Source: Plazaster borealis (lineage: Eukaryota > Echinodermata > Asteroidea > Forcipulatida > Labidiasteridae). Taken from it: a stretch of DNA of 64,000 bases. A program made the translations under genes and the position numbers. The DNA lies in contig CM037472.1 in NCBI GenBank assembly GCA_021014325.1, positions 33,442,234 through 33,506,233 of the forward strand, written 5' to 3'. Positions 11,344 through 24,400 of the stretch are shown here, piece by piece. The notes below the pieces were generated by a model. The model saw nothing but the letters and a program-made list of their open reading frames with translations. It was not told the origin of the DNA and searched no databases. The number at the start of each line of letters is the position of its first letter. The first letter of the stretch is position 1.

Positions 11344-11816
11344 AAATAAAAATAAAATGACGAATGGATGACCAGCGCGCTACAAAAGCTGAACTTTCGA
11401 TCTTTCTACAATGTGTACGTCAGCAGCGTTGGAAGCTGATTTTAGACTAAAATAGGGACGAGTTCGACCTGAGCATGACACTCTCGGCTGTACTACTAAA
11501 ACGGCCTTTCACTATCATTGTTTGTCTTATGGGGTTGCCATGCCAACAATGATACAAATAAGTGAATCCGGTGTGTTTCCAATCTATAGACAAAAATCTG
11601 TAGAACAAAGTGGGTCTGGATGGATGCCTCAATCCCGGGTGAATGACATCACCGGTCGGCCACCACCTTCCTCTATCCCTCGTAGATTCCCCTCACCGAT
11701 CTTCTCGAAAATGGTTCATTGATTTGTCAATTCCCATCCACTTCAATAACCACACCACGCTACCCGTGCTCACATTTTAGTGAACATTGCGAACAACTCA
11801 GTTCATAATTGTTCTT
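11344..11816. other. intergenic, no gene recognised
   Basis: Contains reading frames on both strands (for example 11522-11722) with no recognisable domain. No clear repeat ends were found. Confidence 0.4.
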
Positions 11817-12206
11817 TTAAAGGCACTGGACACTATTGGTTAATTACTCAAAATAATTGTTAGCATAAAAACTTATTGGTAACGAGCAATGGAGAGCTGT
11901 TGATAGTATTACAAAAAATTGTGAGAAACGGCTCCCTCTGAAGTAACGTAGTTTTTGAGAACGAAGTAATTTCTCACTAAAATATTTTATTTGATTTCGA
12001 GACCTCAGCTGAGGTCTCGAAATCAAGCATCTGAAAGCACACAACTTGGTGCGACAAAGGGTGTTTTTTCTTCCATTATTCTCTCGCAACTTCGACGACC
12101 AATTGAGTTAAAATTTTCACAGGTTTGTTATTTTGTGCGTATGTTGAGATACACCAAGTGAGAAGACTGGTCTTTGACAATTACCAAAGGTGTCCAGTGT
12201 CTTTAA
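11817..12206 (-). mobile_element. family B MITE (copy B2) with central hairpin
   Basis: TTAAAGGCACTGGACAC to GTGTCCAGTGTCTTTAA, in reverse orientation to B1. The centre is a perfect palindrome, GATTTCGAGACCTCAGC and its complement. Confidence 0.9.
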
Positions 12207-12770
12207 ATAAAATTCATATCGAGCTTATTCCGATTACTGCAATCCTCGGAAAGTATGTTCGGGCCATTGTGCTATTTTGCCAACATATTTCAGACAGAAA
12301 TAAGTTTATCGCTATAGGCCCTGGGATTGAATGGTCCTTGAACTTTCGGATTAAAACTAATCGATTCCCCCATGATGATACCAATCCTGTGCTATGTCTT
12401 TTCATAGGTATGACCCAATTGATAAATTTCGGATGACGTCATTGTCGCAAACTTTGTGACTTTTGTCAACACTCTAATAATTGTGGGCAATAAACTGGAA
12501 CACATTGAGCGACAAGATCAAACATAGAGTGTTTTAAATGGAGTTCTAAATAATTAGAAACGTAAGTTCTCGCAAAACCTATACTTTGTTGTCGAAATCA
12601 GTATTTGCAGTCTTCTCCCCCCCCCGCCCCCATCCCTTAGCCACTCCAGAGCTCACAATGTATACTTAAAAAAGAAAATAATGTAGGCAACCAACAATCA
12701 CAGCAAGTTGTCATACACCATAATATACTTGGCCTTGTGTTTACCAAACTGTTCAATGTAAACAATGTTT
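12207..12770. other. upstream region of the legumain gene
   Basis: No coding exon recognised. Contains a C-rich run near 12617-12632. Probably the distal promoter of the downstream legumain gene. Confidence 0.4.
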
Positions 12771-12782
12771 ATATCAGCCAGC

Positions 12783-12788
12783 TATAAA
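12783..12788 (+). promoter_or_regulatory. candidate TATA box of legumain
   Basis: TATAAA in GCTATAAACC, about 185 bp upstream of the legumain start codon, a plausible distance for a TATA box plus a short 5' leader. No transcript evidence is available here. Confidence 0.4.
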
Positions 12789-12970
12789 CCCGCGTCCAAA
12801 TTCCAGTTGCAAGCGCACCCAAGTGGGCTCTTGACGCTATGGTCTTGTGACCATGACGAGCAAGTTGTTTTTTCCCAATCTCGTGACCAGACAGAACAGA
12901 GGCGGACTCATTCAGTGTTATACCAACTCACTGTGTGTATCATCTTTGTGGGATAGGGACCTAGGTGAAG

Positions 12971-15413
12971 ATGAAGATGTGCTTGTTGAGTCTACTTTTG
13001 CTCTTGCCGTTAGTGGCTGCCTTCCCTGCGGAAGACGTCTTCCCCAGGCCGGAGGCTGAACCGTCTCCCACTAAACACTGGGGTCTGCTCGTGGCTGGGT
13101 CAAACACTTGGGGCAACTACCGTCACCAGGTATTTAACACATTTTGTAAATTTCGTCTGTTAGTGTTAGGGGTCTACATGTTTCGACTCGGGCCTTTTTT
13201 AATGTGATCGTTTGGAATTGAGAAATATCTCGTTAAAAACGACCATGCTTAAACTTCACTGAAAGGGCGAACATTATTGGTTTTTGGGAGAGTGTTTTAG
13301 GCTAGTTTTCGTCCTCTTGTTTTCAAATGATACCATCCAAGCAATACCAAACTGTGAACAAGGAAACACAGAGAAATGTGGTTTTGTATAGACCTCATGC
13401 ACATGAGACGTCATTGAGTAGGGCACTCGGCTAGAGGTCAATGCACAGTGGCCCAGATCCTGTGCGCCGCGTTCTTATGACCCTTTTCGAAACCACTGCT
13501 CAGGCTTACGGGCTCTGGCTTTGGCTACGTCCGCCTTTAATTGAAGCCCCGTATAAGGAAAGCTTACAGACGGAGCCCAAGCCCAAGCCCAAGCCCAAGC
13601 CAAGCCATGGTTTCGAAGATGTGCATTTTTCATTGCTTCATCTTATGATGTCTATATATCAGGTATTTTTTGCACATTAGTTTTGTATACTTATTGTTTT
13701 CGATTGCGGCACCGAAGTAAGCAATGATGATTTTTGTAGTCGGCTTTAATCTGTTAAAACTGCAGGTTTAAACTTCAGAATCAGTGAGCTTTCAGTAAAC
13801 CTTATAATGCATATGACGTCATTTGAGTAGGACGCACTCACTTAGAGGTAAAAGGATGCTGTTCATTGGCCAGTCCTGTGCGCCGCGCGTTCAAATCTGT
13901 GCGCTTTCCATTGTTTCATCATCGATTTGACGTCAATGCATACGGTCTGGGCCTAATTTCATAGAGCTGCTTAAGCAGAAAATATTGCTTAACAATTGTC
14001 TTCTAAGCAGAAATGAGCAGGATACCAGTCACAAATTGTACATGTGACATGGTAGTTTGGCTGGTAACCTTATTCTGGTAAGCAAAGTTTTGTTGTGCTT
14101 AGCTACCTTTTGTGCTTAAGCAGCTCTATGAAATTGGGCCCTGTTCGAATCCTTTCCCCCCATATATTACCTCTTAACTTTGTCTTTTCCTATCAAGGCC
14201 GATGTCTGTCACGCCTATCAGATCTTGCACAAGAATGGTATCCCAGATGAGAGGATTGTTGTCATGATGTACGATGATATCGCCAACAATGAACAGTAAG
14301 TTCTAACCCCTCGCACTCCTCGTATCTCATCAGAATGTTGAGCCTGTGTGGCAGGAGATTCTGTCCCCCCGGAGATTCTGCCCCCCCCCCCCATACGGTG
14401 AACTGTGTACAAACTACTTTTGATAGCGCCCTCTTTTGAATCATCCTCCTCCAGCCCACGTTAATTTCCCGTGGACAGAATCTCCGGGGGGACAGATTTC
14501 CCTGGCACACCGGATTCCGCGTTGCAGGCCGGTGGCATGCGGAGATTCTGTCCCCCCGGATATTCTGTCCCCCCATACGACGAACTGTGTACAAACTTCT
14601 TTTGATATCGCCCTCTGTTGAATCATCCTCCTCCAGCCAATGTTAATTTCCCGTATGGGGACAGAATCTCCGGGGGGACAGATTTCCCTGGGACACTGGC
14701 CCCGACCCATTTCCGGGTCAGTAGGAATCTGTGCCAAATTGATCCCAAAATTATGTCAAAGTGACGCAGAATCCGAGTCAAAATCCCAGTTTTTAGACAG
14801 TTTGCGGGTACCGGGTCAGCCTGACCCAGTGGGTCTGGCCCGATGGGACCAGGAATCAGGGATTCTGACCAGGTTTATTTTAGAGTGTACGTGTCGCGTA
14901 GTTGTGACGAACATTGTCACAAATTGCTTAGTGTTTATAAAAGAATGGTTCTCAATTGTTTATTTTTTTTAATTGGGGAATGTGTGGAATTTGATCGAAC
15001 TTAAACAGACACTGTCGTTGGCATTGTAGCATGCAGCAATGAATTCGGACTATCACTGCTTGCTGTATTTTTCTTGGAACGCGGTAAATTATGGGAGTGG
15101 CCGTATATGACGAAAAGCTTTGCTCTCTTTGAAAATAACATTAAATTCCAATTTGAATCAGTGTTTTGTTGAATGACAGATGCTAATTATTAACTTCCGT
15201 GTAAACAGTAATATTCTACCGATTCCAGATTTATTTTAAACATTACGCCTCTCTGTAAAATGTAGGCCTATATGCGTAAAACAGAAAACAACAATATCAA
15301 ATGGTTTGCGTGTTGGCGGATGACTGTTGAAATCTACGCAAAGCCCCCGAACATTATACACAAACAAAGTGCAGGATTTGTAACGGTCCCCTCTAACAAA
15401 CATTAATACAATA

Positions 15414-15444
<31 letters not shown>

Positions 15445-18400
15445 GATTGGTTTTAATCTGAAAGCTCACTGGTGATCAAGTTTATACAAAAAACAATAAC
15501 ACGTTTCGGTGTTACTAGAGGACTACACCAATTTGGTGTCATTTTAACACTTTTTGTGTTATAATTACACCCATGCATGGGCGTGTGTCTGTACACCATG
15601 GGTGTAACGAATAACACCAATGTGTTAAAATAACACCCACAATTTTAACACCGGTGGATAATTCTTGGTGATGTCCTCTAGTAACACCGGGGTTGCTTAA
15701 TTTAACACCCTAGTTTTTGCATGCTGTGCACCAACCAGAGAAGTACCGGTAGTTCCGTTTGCAAACCTGTCAAAATCGACGAAACATTGTTTGACGACCG
15801 CACGAATCACCCGCTACATTATTTTGACTGCCGCTTTCGAACTGAAGCCCTGTGTGAACGTATACGAAAAAACGTGAACCCATAGCCCACTGTCGTTTTA
15901 TATGGACCCAAAACTCTAGAATATTAAGCTTCCAAATCACATCAGGGACAACATCTATCAACACTTTAATTTAAAGACACTTCTGAAAGCCCACTTGTTT
16001 CAGGAGGCCTACCATCAATGACTAATTGATTTATTCTGTGCCTCAGCGCCTTTGAGCAAACCTTTGATTTAGGCGCTTTAGGCCTACATTTTGATTGATT
16101 TATTGATTGATGATCATGGAATTGGACGAAATTTTCACACGTTGCTAAATTCAATGAAATTTGCACAGGTTGCCGAATTCAATGAAATTTGCACAGGTTG
16201 CCGAATTTGATGAAATTTTCACAGGTTGCCGAATTTGATGAAGTTTTCACAGTTCGCCGAATTTGATGAAATTTTCAAAGGTTGCCAAATTTGATGAAGT
16301 TTTCACAGGTTGCCGAATTTGATGAAATTTTCACAGGTTGCCGAATTTGATGAAATTTTCACAGGTTGCAAACCTGTGAAATGTTCATCCATTCAATGTT
16401 GATGTTTTAGTTGCTGTATGGTGTGTCACTTGAAAACGAGAGAATTTGAATTATTTTACTCGATCTTCTCGAATCCAATAAATGTATTTTTTGCTGCGAG
16501 AGAGTAGGAGATAGCCCTCAATAAATGAACTGATAATTGGGAGTTATTGCATTGTTATGTTTATGCACTTGCCCTCATTAATGTTGTGTTATTGACTTTT
16601 ATTTTGTCATATCATGCCTCATTGTTTAACATTTTGTGATGCTGATCACGATTTGTTGTATAGATAAAGGGCTCAGATACACGATTGAAGTTCAACAAAC
16701 ATTGGGAATCTGAAGGCGAATAAAACAATGATAGATATCCAAGATACCGTACTTTCATACCTGAGTCCATGGGTGAGAATTTTGACAAAGTGTGGAAAGC
16801 GAGAATAAGAATGATATCAACACATTGCAGGCAGTATTTGAATGCAATGTGGACTGCACTCGCATCCAAACACGTTGACATGGACAATAATGTTTTTAAA
16901 ATGATGTATGATTGTCTCAATGTGAAGAAGATTATCAATTTAAAGGGTCTGTATACGTTTAGAAATGACTCTGAAAATTAATGGCAATAAAAACTAACTT
17001 GGCAAGAAGTATACGGCAGCTTTGGATAGTAGGCTATAATGCATTTTGAGAAAATCTTCACTTAGAAGTACTAGCGGTTGTGGAAAAAGATATCATTTTT
17101 TATCCCCCACAAATTGAATCTGAGAAGCGTTGCTGACAGTAACGTTTCTCAGATTGTGTATTCCAATTGCAGATTATTATTCCTGCGTGGACATAACCGC
17201 TCCAGATTTTCTGCAATATCTAAAAAACGCTACCACCTTTTGCAATGAAATGTTCACAGATTAGTTTTATGGTTTACCGGTATATCTACAACTATAGGAT
17301 TGAAACAAAGAGTGGGTTCCAAATACCAAACGTATACTATCCATTTAAAGCATCGCCTTTAAACACCAGCTTCGACAACAACTTCTTTTTCTTCATGACA
17401 ACATAGAGGCGAACTTGGGTACGGTGGGCCCACAGGGTGGGGTTGCAATTAGGCGATGGAGGGTGGGGGTTTAGGTTAGAGGTTTGAGTCAGAGTAAAGG
17501 AAGTTGCATATATCTTCACTAATGAGCCATTGTTTTAACTGATTTACAGGAATCCTACCCCAGGAATTGTGATCAACAGACCCAACGGATCGGACGTGTA
17601 CCATGGAGTCCCTAAGGATTATACAGGCACGGTATGCTTAACAACTGGTCCGAAAGGCCTTGTTATGTTATAGTTATACGTCATTGGAAGTTAAATCAAT
17701 TGGGAAAGTAACCTTTACCATAACGAATCAAAGATAACTATAGGGTTCGATCGGTGGACTTTATTTGACTTGTTCGTTTAATTTCTCCGTTGTTGTTATT
17801 TTTGTTCATTTGCTTTGTTAGCTGGACAAGGTGGGGTGGGGTGGGGTGGGGTAGGATGGGGTGGGGGGGTCAGCGAAAGTATTAAAGGGCGTTTGGTACG
17901 CCCATCTTAACTCCCCTCCATCCAATGACCTGCTAAATGCAACGAAATAATATAGACAAATTATCGGTTGAATCAAAACAATATTTTCTAGTTTCCTGAA
18001 TTTTGAATGCGATATTTTTCTGTCATTTTGTTTCCATGTTGTATTCAACTCCAATATCGTATCGGTACTTGTAATTTGCAGAATGTGAACCCCAAGACCT
18101 TTTTGAATGTACTAAGCGGCAACAAGGCAGCGATGAACGGTATTGGTAGTGGAAAGGTCATTGACAGGTAAGACTTAATAATATAATGTTAAATTTTGCA
18201 TTGGGAATGAACATCGATGTACACCCAAAACTGGGGAAATTGAGCTTTATCTATATAATTGTTGGAACGTGAAACACGATTGGGGCCATTTCAGTAAGTC
18301 ATGTTTTAAATCATTGATAGCAATGGTCATTGTCTGCACTTATCTATTGCATCAAAAGGGCTGCTTGCTGAAATGGCGTCCAGTGTACATTTGACATTCC

Positions 18401-21400
18401 AGCTTAAGTTCCTCATCTTGTGCTTTCGGCGCTCTAACCTAATTTGCTGTATACTCAGTACTTTCCTGTGAGAAAACAACCCACAGACATATTATTCGGA
18501 TGGGATTCGAGGCAAAACTTACTTTTTACAATGGACCACGATCAATCAGAAATCTTTGAGATGCGTTTTTAGTGAAAAAAAGGAAAACCTATAGAATGGT
18601 GGATCATGACCCCAAACGACATATTGATTTGTGATTTGTTTTTCTTATTTATCACAGCGGACCAGATGATCACGTGTTTGTATTCTTCGCTGACCACGGT
18701 GCTAAAGGCCTAATTGCATTCATGGATGACATGGTAATATATTCAATGTCTATACAATAATAAACATAATGTAATCCGCATGTTTTCACACAAATTAAAA
18801 AGGTTGTCTCCATGTCGGCATTTATTCTACCATAAAGTTCATATTGGAGAATGGGAATTAGAAAATTATCACCACCGTGAGCCACATTAATTTGTTTGAT
18901 TGTTTGCTCCCTTCTTTGTCACATTATAAAGATGCATGCTTGGTAAGTTATTATAGCTCACAAAACATCATTAATTTGTAATCTGAAAGCTATTGTTTTC
19001 TCTTCTATAATTTCCTGAGGCTCTTTCTCTGTTTTGTACTAAGTTAAAATGGTGTTAAAGGGTCTGTATACGTTTAGAAATGACTCTGAAAATAATTATT
19101 TGGTAAGAAGTACAGCAGCTTTGGATAGTGGCCTATAATGCATTTGAGAAACTTTTCACTTCGAAGTATTGCTGTTATGGAAAAAGATATCATATTTTAT
19201 CCAAAAAAATTTGAATCTGAGAAGCTTTCCTGCAGTAACGTTTCTCAGGTAGTGTATTCCAAATGCAGATTATTCTTCCTGCGTGGACATAACCGCTCCA
19301 GATTTTCGGCAATATCTCAAAAACGCTATACCACCTTTCGAAATTAAATTTTCACAACTTAGTTATATGGTTTATCTACAACTATAGGATTGAAACAAAC
19401 AGTGGGTTCCAATTACCAAACGTATACAATCCCTTTAAATTAAAGTTCTCCGGAGCAGCCAATATATTATTGCCCTTAGCAAACATTTCTGTCTGAAATT
19501 CTGCCAAGAGATATAAACTCTGTAAAGAGATAAATGTTCTCCAAAAAGTAGATTCTTATTTCGATTGGCCATATCAAAATAAGCATGTAACCGTGCGCAG
19601 AATATTTATGGCAAAACTACAAAATTTACAGGTCAGTCATATAAAACGTAGATAATTGTTTTAATAATTTTGACTGCTTTAATCTACAGTTGTACGCTAA
19701 AGATCTAATCACAACCCTGAAGAATATGAATGCGGCACAGAAATTTCAGAAGGTAAGAACACGAAAAATGTCGGCCTGTGATAAATTTAATGGGACATCC
19801 CAAACGAAGATAAAACTAATTGACGTCAATGTCCTTGTCAAACATAACGACCTTCCCCAAGTCCAAATATTGACGACAAAATGTCGCGGTTATGACGCAA
19901 ATTGACGCGAACTTCAAACTCACAAAACTATAATCAAGGCTTCAGTTTTGAATAATTTACATCTGAATGATTTGGCAACTTGGGGCAAGTAACCAAAGTT
20001 GACAAGAAAAGCTACATCAATAATCAATGGGGCAACAACTACTCAGGTTTGTAAATAACTTAATTTAACCTTTTTTAATTTGGGGGTCATATGCTTTTAA
20101 GCAAATCACTTGGATCGCATTGGGAAAGTTGCAGTGCACTTTGAAAGCTGCCGTGTTCAAGAAAACGTTATCATAACTTGTGAAAAAACGGTGAATTATC
20201 AACCAAATTAGTTAAGAGTTGGTGTACATTTTGATTGAGCCCTTCCCCGGAGAGTAAAGTATATACTTAAAATAAAACTAAAATACTTCTTCATAATATT
20301 TCTGTGCTCTGTTAATAATTACAAATATTCGGAGGCCCCTTTGCCTATTTCGATTGCCACGATTGAAATAACATTATTTACATAAAAGAGCACACCAGTC
20401 TCCCTGACAAAACATTAACTGTTGTAATACTTTTATCATTGTATTAAATTATTTGTTTACCAAAGACAGACCCATTGCCCTCCAATTGATTATGTTTCCA
20501 CATGTTGATTGTACGGTTTGTTTATTGAAAACTAAATGATTGAAAGGAATTTTCTTTGACGGTTCTCTTTCGAACATTATAGTTGGTATTCTATCTAGAA
20601 GCCTGCGAGTCTGGCTCCATGTTCGAGAACCTCCCGAAGACAATTAACATCTACGCAACCACCGCCTCGGGACCAGACAAGTCGTCCTACGCTTGTTACT
20701 ATGACGAGAAGAGAGGTACTTACCTGGGCGACGTGTACAGTGTGAAGTGGATGGAGGATTCAGACAAGGTATTAAAATCCTCAATGGAGGCTTAAAGGCA
20801 TCGTACACGTTTGGAAATTGTCAAAGACCAGTGTTCTCACTTGGTGTATCCCAACATATGCATAAAATAACAAGCCTGTGAAAATTTGGGCTCAATTGGT
20901 CATCGAAGTTGCAAGAAAATGATGAAAGAAAAACACCCTTGTTGTACAAATTTGTGTGCTTTCAGATAGAATAATAAAAACTTCTTGCAAGAAATTTTTA
21001 TTATTTTAGTGTGAAATAACCTCTTTCTCAAAAACTACGTAACTTAAGAGGGAGTCGTTTTTCACAATGTTTTATACTATCAACAGCTCTCTGTTGGTCG
21101 TTACCAAGTCAGTTTTTATGCTAATATATATTTTGAGTAATTACCAAACGTGTACGATGCCTTTAATTAATTCATGTTAATCATGAATAATGATACATTT
21201 TGTTTGTTTCGCCAGTTTCTCAAGAGTGCAATGACCTGTGGAGCCAAAGTCCTTAATATCCTATATAGACTGGACCTTTCCACTTATGTAATAGGGGTTA
21301 AGGTCCCAGAGTTGTGTATTATTTTTTTAGGGCGGAAATGTTCTGCAGTTATATGATTTAGTGAAATATCCCATGTCAAATACAGACCTATCCAGATCAA

Positions 21401-24400
21401 ACCCTCTGATAAGTGGTTCCATCTGTTCTTGTCACTAATTTAAAAAAAAAATTAAACAAAGACAAATACGGCTCAAATCATCTTAGACAATAGCTGGGCA
21501 TGTGAAGAAGTCATTTAGATGTAAACATTAATGGGAAATGCACAGAAAACATGTATTACTACATCTTGAATGGTGTGGAGGTAAATATTGGAACCTTCGA
21601 GCGTTGGGATAAAGACTGGCTGGCACGCATATCATGCTGCAAAAAGATAAATTACCCTAACATAAATGACTATTTGTTTTAACAGTATAATTTATTGCTA
21701 ACATTTCCGAATCGTGTTTTTTTAATGTAATCTCAAACAATAGGAGGATCTTTCATCAGAGACGCTAGAGAAGCAGTTCAAAATAGTGAAAAGGGAGACC
21801 AACACTAGCGTAGTTCATCAGTTTGGAGACCTCACAATCGACAAAGATACCCTGAATACCTTCCAAGGGAATGGGGGCCCGTCTGTACCCGGGAAGCCTC
21901 TCCCTACGGTGCCGGTAGGTTTACGAGAAAGGTTTCTTTTAAAGGTTTCGCAGTCTTTGCTGTGATGCAATCAGACAGGAATACGGTCGGCCAATATGTC
22001 TTAAAGTTATAGAATCCCAGAATATTTTACCCTTGCACCAATGTCACATGCGGGTACTGCTGCCACGCTCGCCATTTTGGGAGTCAGCACGTGATGCGTG
22101 TGCAGCTAATGCGCACTACTGTTCTATAGGCCGTATTCGAATTGGCGGCTACAGCTACGGCTAAGATTGTCTTATGGTGTAGTGAAGCTAGGACCTTCAA
22201 TGCACGATGACGCGGCGATCCAACCGTAGCCGTAGCCGCAGGGGACATCGACTCCCAAAAAGACAACCAAGATTATTGTGATGATGACGTCGGGTGAATT
22301 GGGTTAATAGATTACTTCTAATAAGATTAGATGAACATAGGCCCTTTTCGAAACCCCGGCTCTGGGCACAGTCAAACAGTTCGAACCCCGTAACGAAAGT
22401 GTATACTTTCAAAATTACCAAGAGAGCCCAAGTCGGAGCCTAAGCCAAGAGAGCCCAAGCCGGAGCCTAAGCCAAAGCAGTGGTTTCAAAAAGGTCCGTG
22501 TCTTTTCGAAGCCACAGCTATGTGGCCTCGTAAACCCTACATTTTTTTAACGAAGGCCCATTGTTCGTTTCGGGTTTAAAGGCACTGAACACGTTTGGAA
22601 ATATTGTCCAAGACCAGTGTTCTCACTTGGTGTATCCCAACATATGCATAAAATAACAAGCCTGTGAAAATTTGGGCTCAATTGGTCATTGAAGTTGCAA
22701 GAAAATGATGAAAGAAAAAACACCCTTGTTGTACAAATTTGTGTGCTTTCAGATAGGAATAAAAACTTCTTGCAAGAAGTTTTTATTATTTTAGTGAGAA
22801 ATTGCCTCTTTCTCAAAAACTACGTTACTTCAGAGGGAGTTGTTTCCTACAATGTTTTATACTATCAACAGCTCTCCGTTGCTTGTTACCAAGTAAGTTT
22901 TTATGCAACTGAGTCATTACCAAACGTGTACGATACCTTTAAAGGGTATGGAGGATTATCTTTTAAGATGTACTTCATAACGTCATCATTTTTTCTCTCC
23001 ACAGTTGGACGCCATCGACAACCGTGATGTTCCCCTTGATCTTTTGGTTCGACGCTTTGAGAAAGAGACCGATCAAGTGCAGAAGAAGAAGCTAATGGGA
23101 CAAATTGCCGAGCTTGCCCAAGTAAGAACCGCCGATGTTTGGTCTTTATTTATAAATACATAGCGTCTAGCGAAATAGATGCACGGGGTCATTGAACTTC
23201 TGGAGAGGGCTGTGGTATCAAAATAATAATGTGCCAGCAGTCATCATAGATTTTCAACAGAATGTTTTAACATTTCGTTTCTCCTAAAACATGCAGATGC
23301 AACAAGGTGTGCATAGCGTTATGTACGGCGTTGCAAGGAGCCTGGTCGGAGGCAACAGTACCGTGATCGACATGCTGTTAAACACAAGAGGGTATCCTAT
23401 CAAGAACTGGGACTGCTACAAAGCAGTGACACAAAGGTTCCGTCAAGAGTGCTACACTATATCACAGGTTTGAAACTAATTGTAGAAAACAAGCCCACCA
23501 ACAACTGTATTCCCGACTTTTATAGAGGTTGTCATAATTCTAAAACCTCTATGTCATAAAAATGTTTCTCAATTATGTTCATGACCACTATTTTAATTTG
23601 AGACAAAATTACGCCCCAACACACACTGTTAAATTCCAGACACACGAAATAGAAAATAAATATGATTTTAAGAAGTAACTATGTAAACTTGCGGGTACAA
23701 CCATGTGTAAAATCTCTTTTTTGGGAGGAGTGTTGGCTCAGTAGAGCCAACACTCCTCTCAAAAGAGATTTTACACATGGTTGTACCCGCAAGTTTACTA
23801 TTTATAGTTACTTCTTACTTTCGACACCATGCAAAGCTTCAAACACCACTTAAATATGATGTTGATGTTAAATTATTTTGATTGCAACTTGATTACTCTT
23901 CTGTGAATTTTAAGTATAGACTTTGTAACAAGTTTAAAGATTACAATAATAGACCCTGTTTTTCAATTTTCTTCTTACTGTTGTTGTTACTTCAGTTCCT
24001 GGTTAGCTGGACAAGGTGTGTGTGTGGGGGGGGGGGGGCTTACTTACAGGAACAGTGGCAGATTACATTTGTTGTTTCTTTCTTTACAGTCTCACTATGC
24101 ATGGGGACAAGTGCACGTTCTCGGTAACCTCTGCGAGATGAACTTTGGTGCAGCGCAGTAAGTTTATTGAAAAAAACCTTTTTAAACATTAACACTGTTA
24201 AAAAAATCATTCAGTAATACTATTGAGATTTACCTGGCAGCATCAGTGACAAACAACTACCATAAAATTCACCAGCTCCGTTTAAAAAATAAAGAGCACC
24301 GTATAAAATGGGAATCAACTGTACAAAATTGTACTAATAATGGAAAGCGTTCTTAATGGAGAGAACACATAAATGAATAACGTTAATAGAATTATCTAAA

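Noticed and set aside
12965..12970. Upstream GTG start for legumain
   Set aside because: Non-ATG initiation is not needed. ATG at 12971 gives a normal signal peptide.
16119..16369. CRISPR-like array
   Set aside because: The units are directly adjacent with no unique spacers, in an intron of an animal gene.
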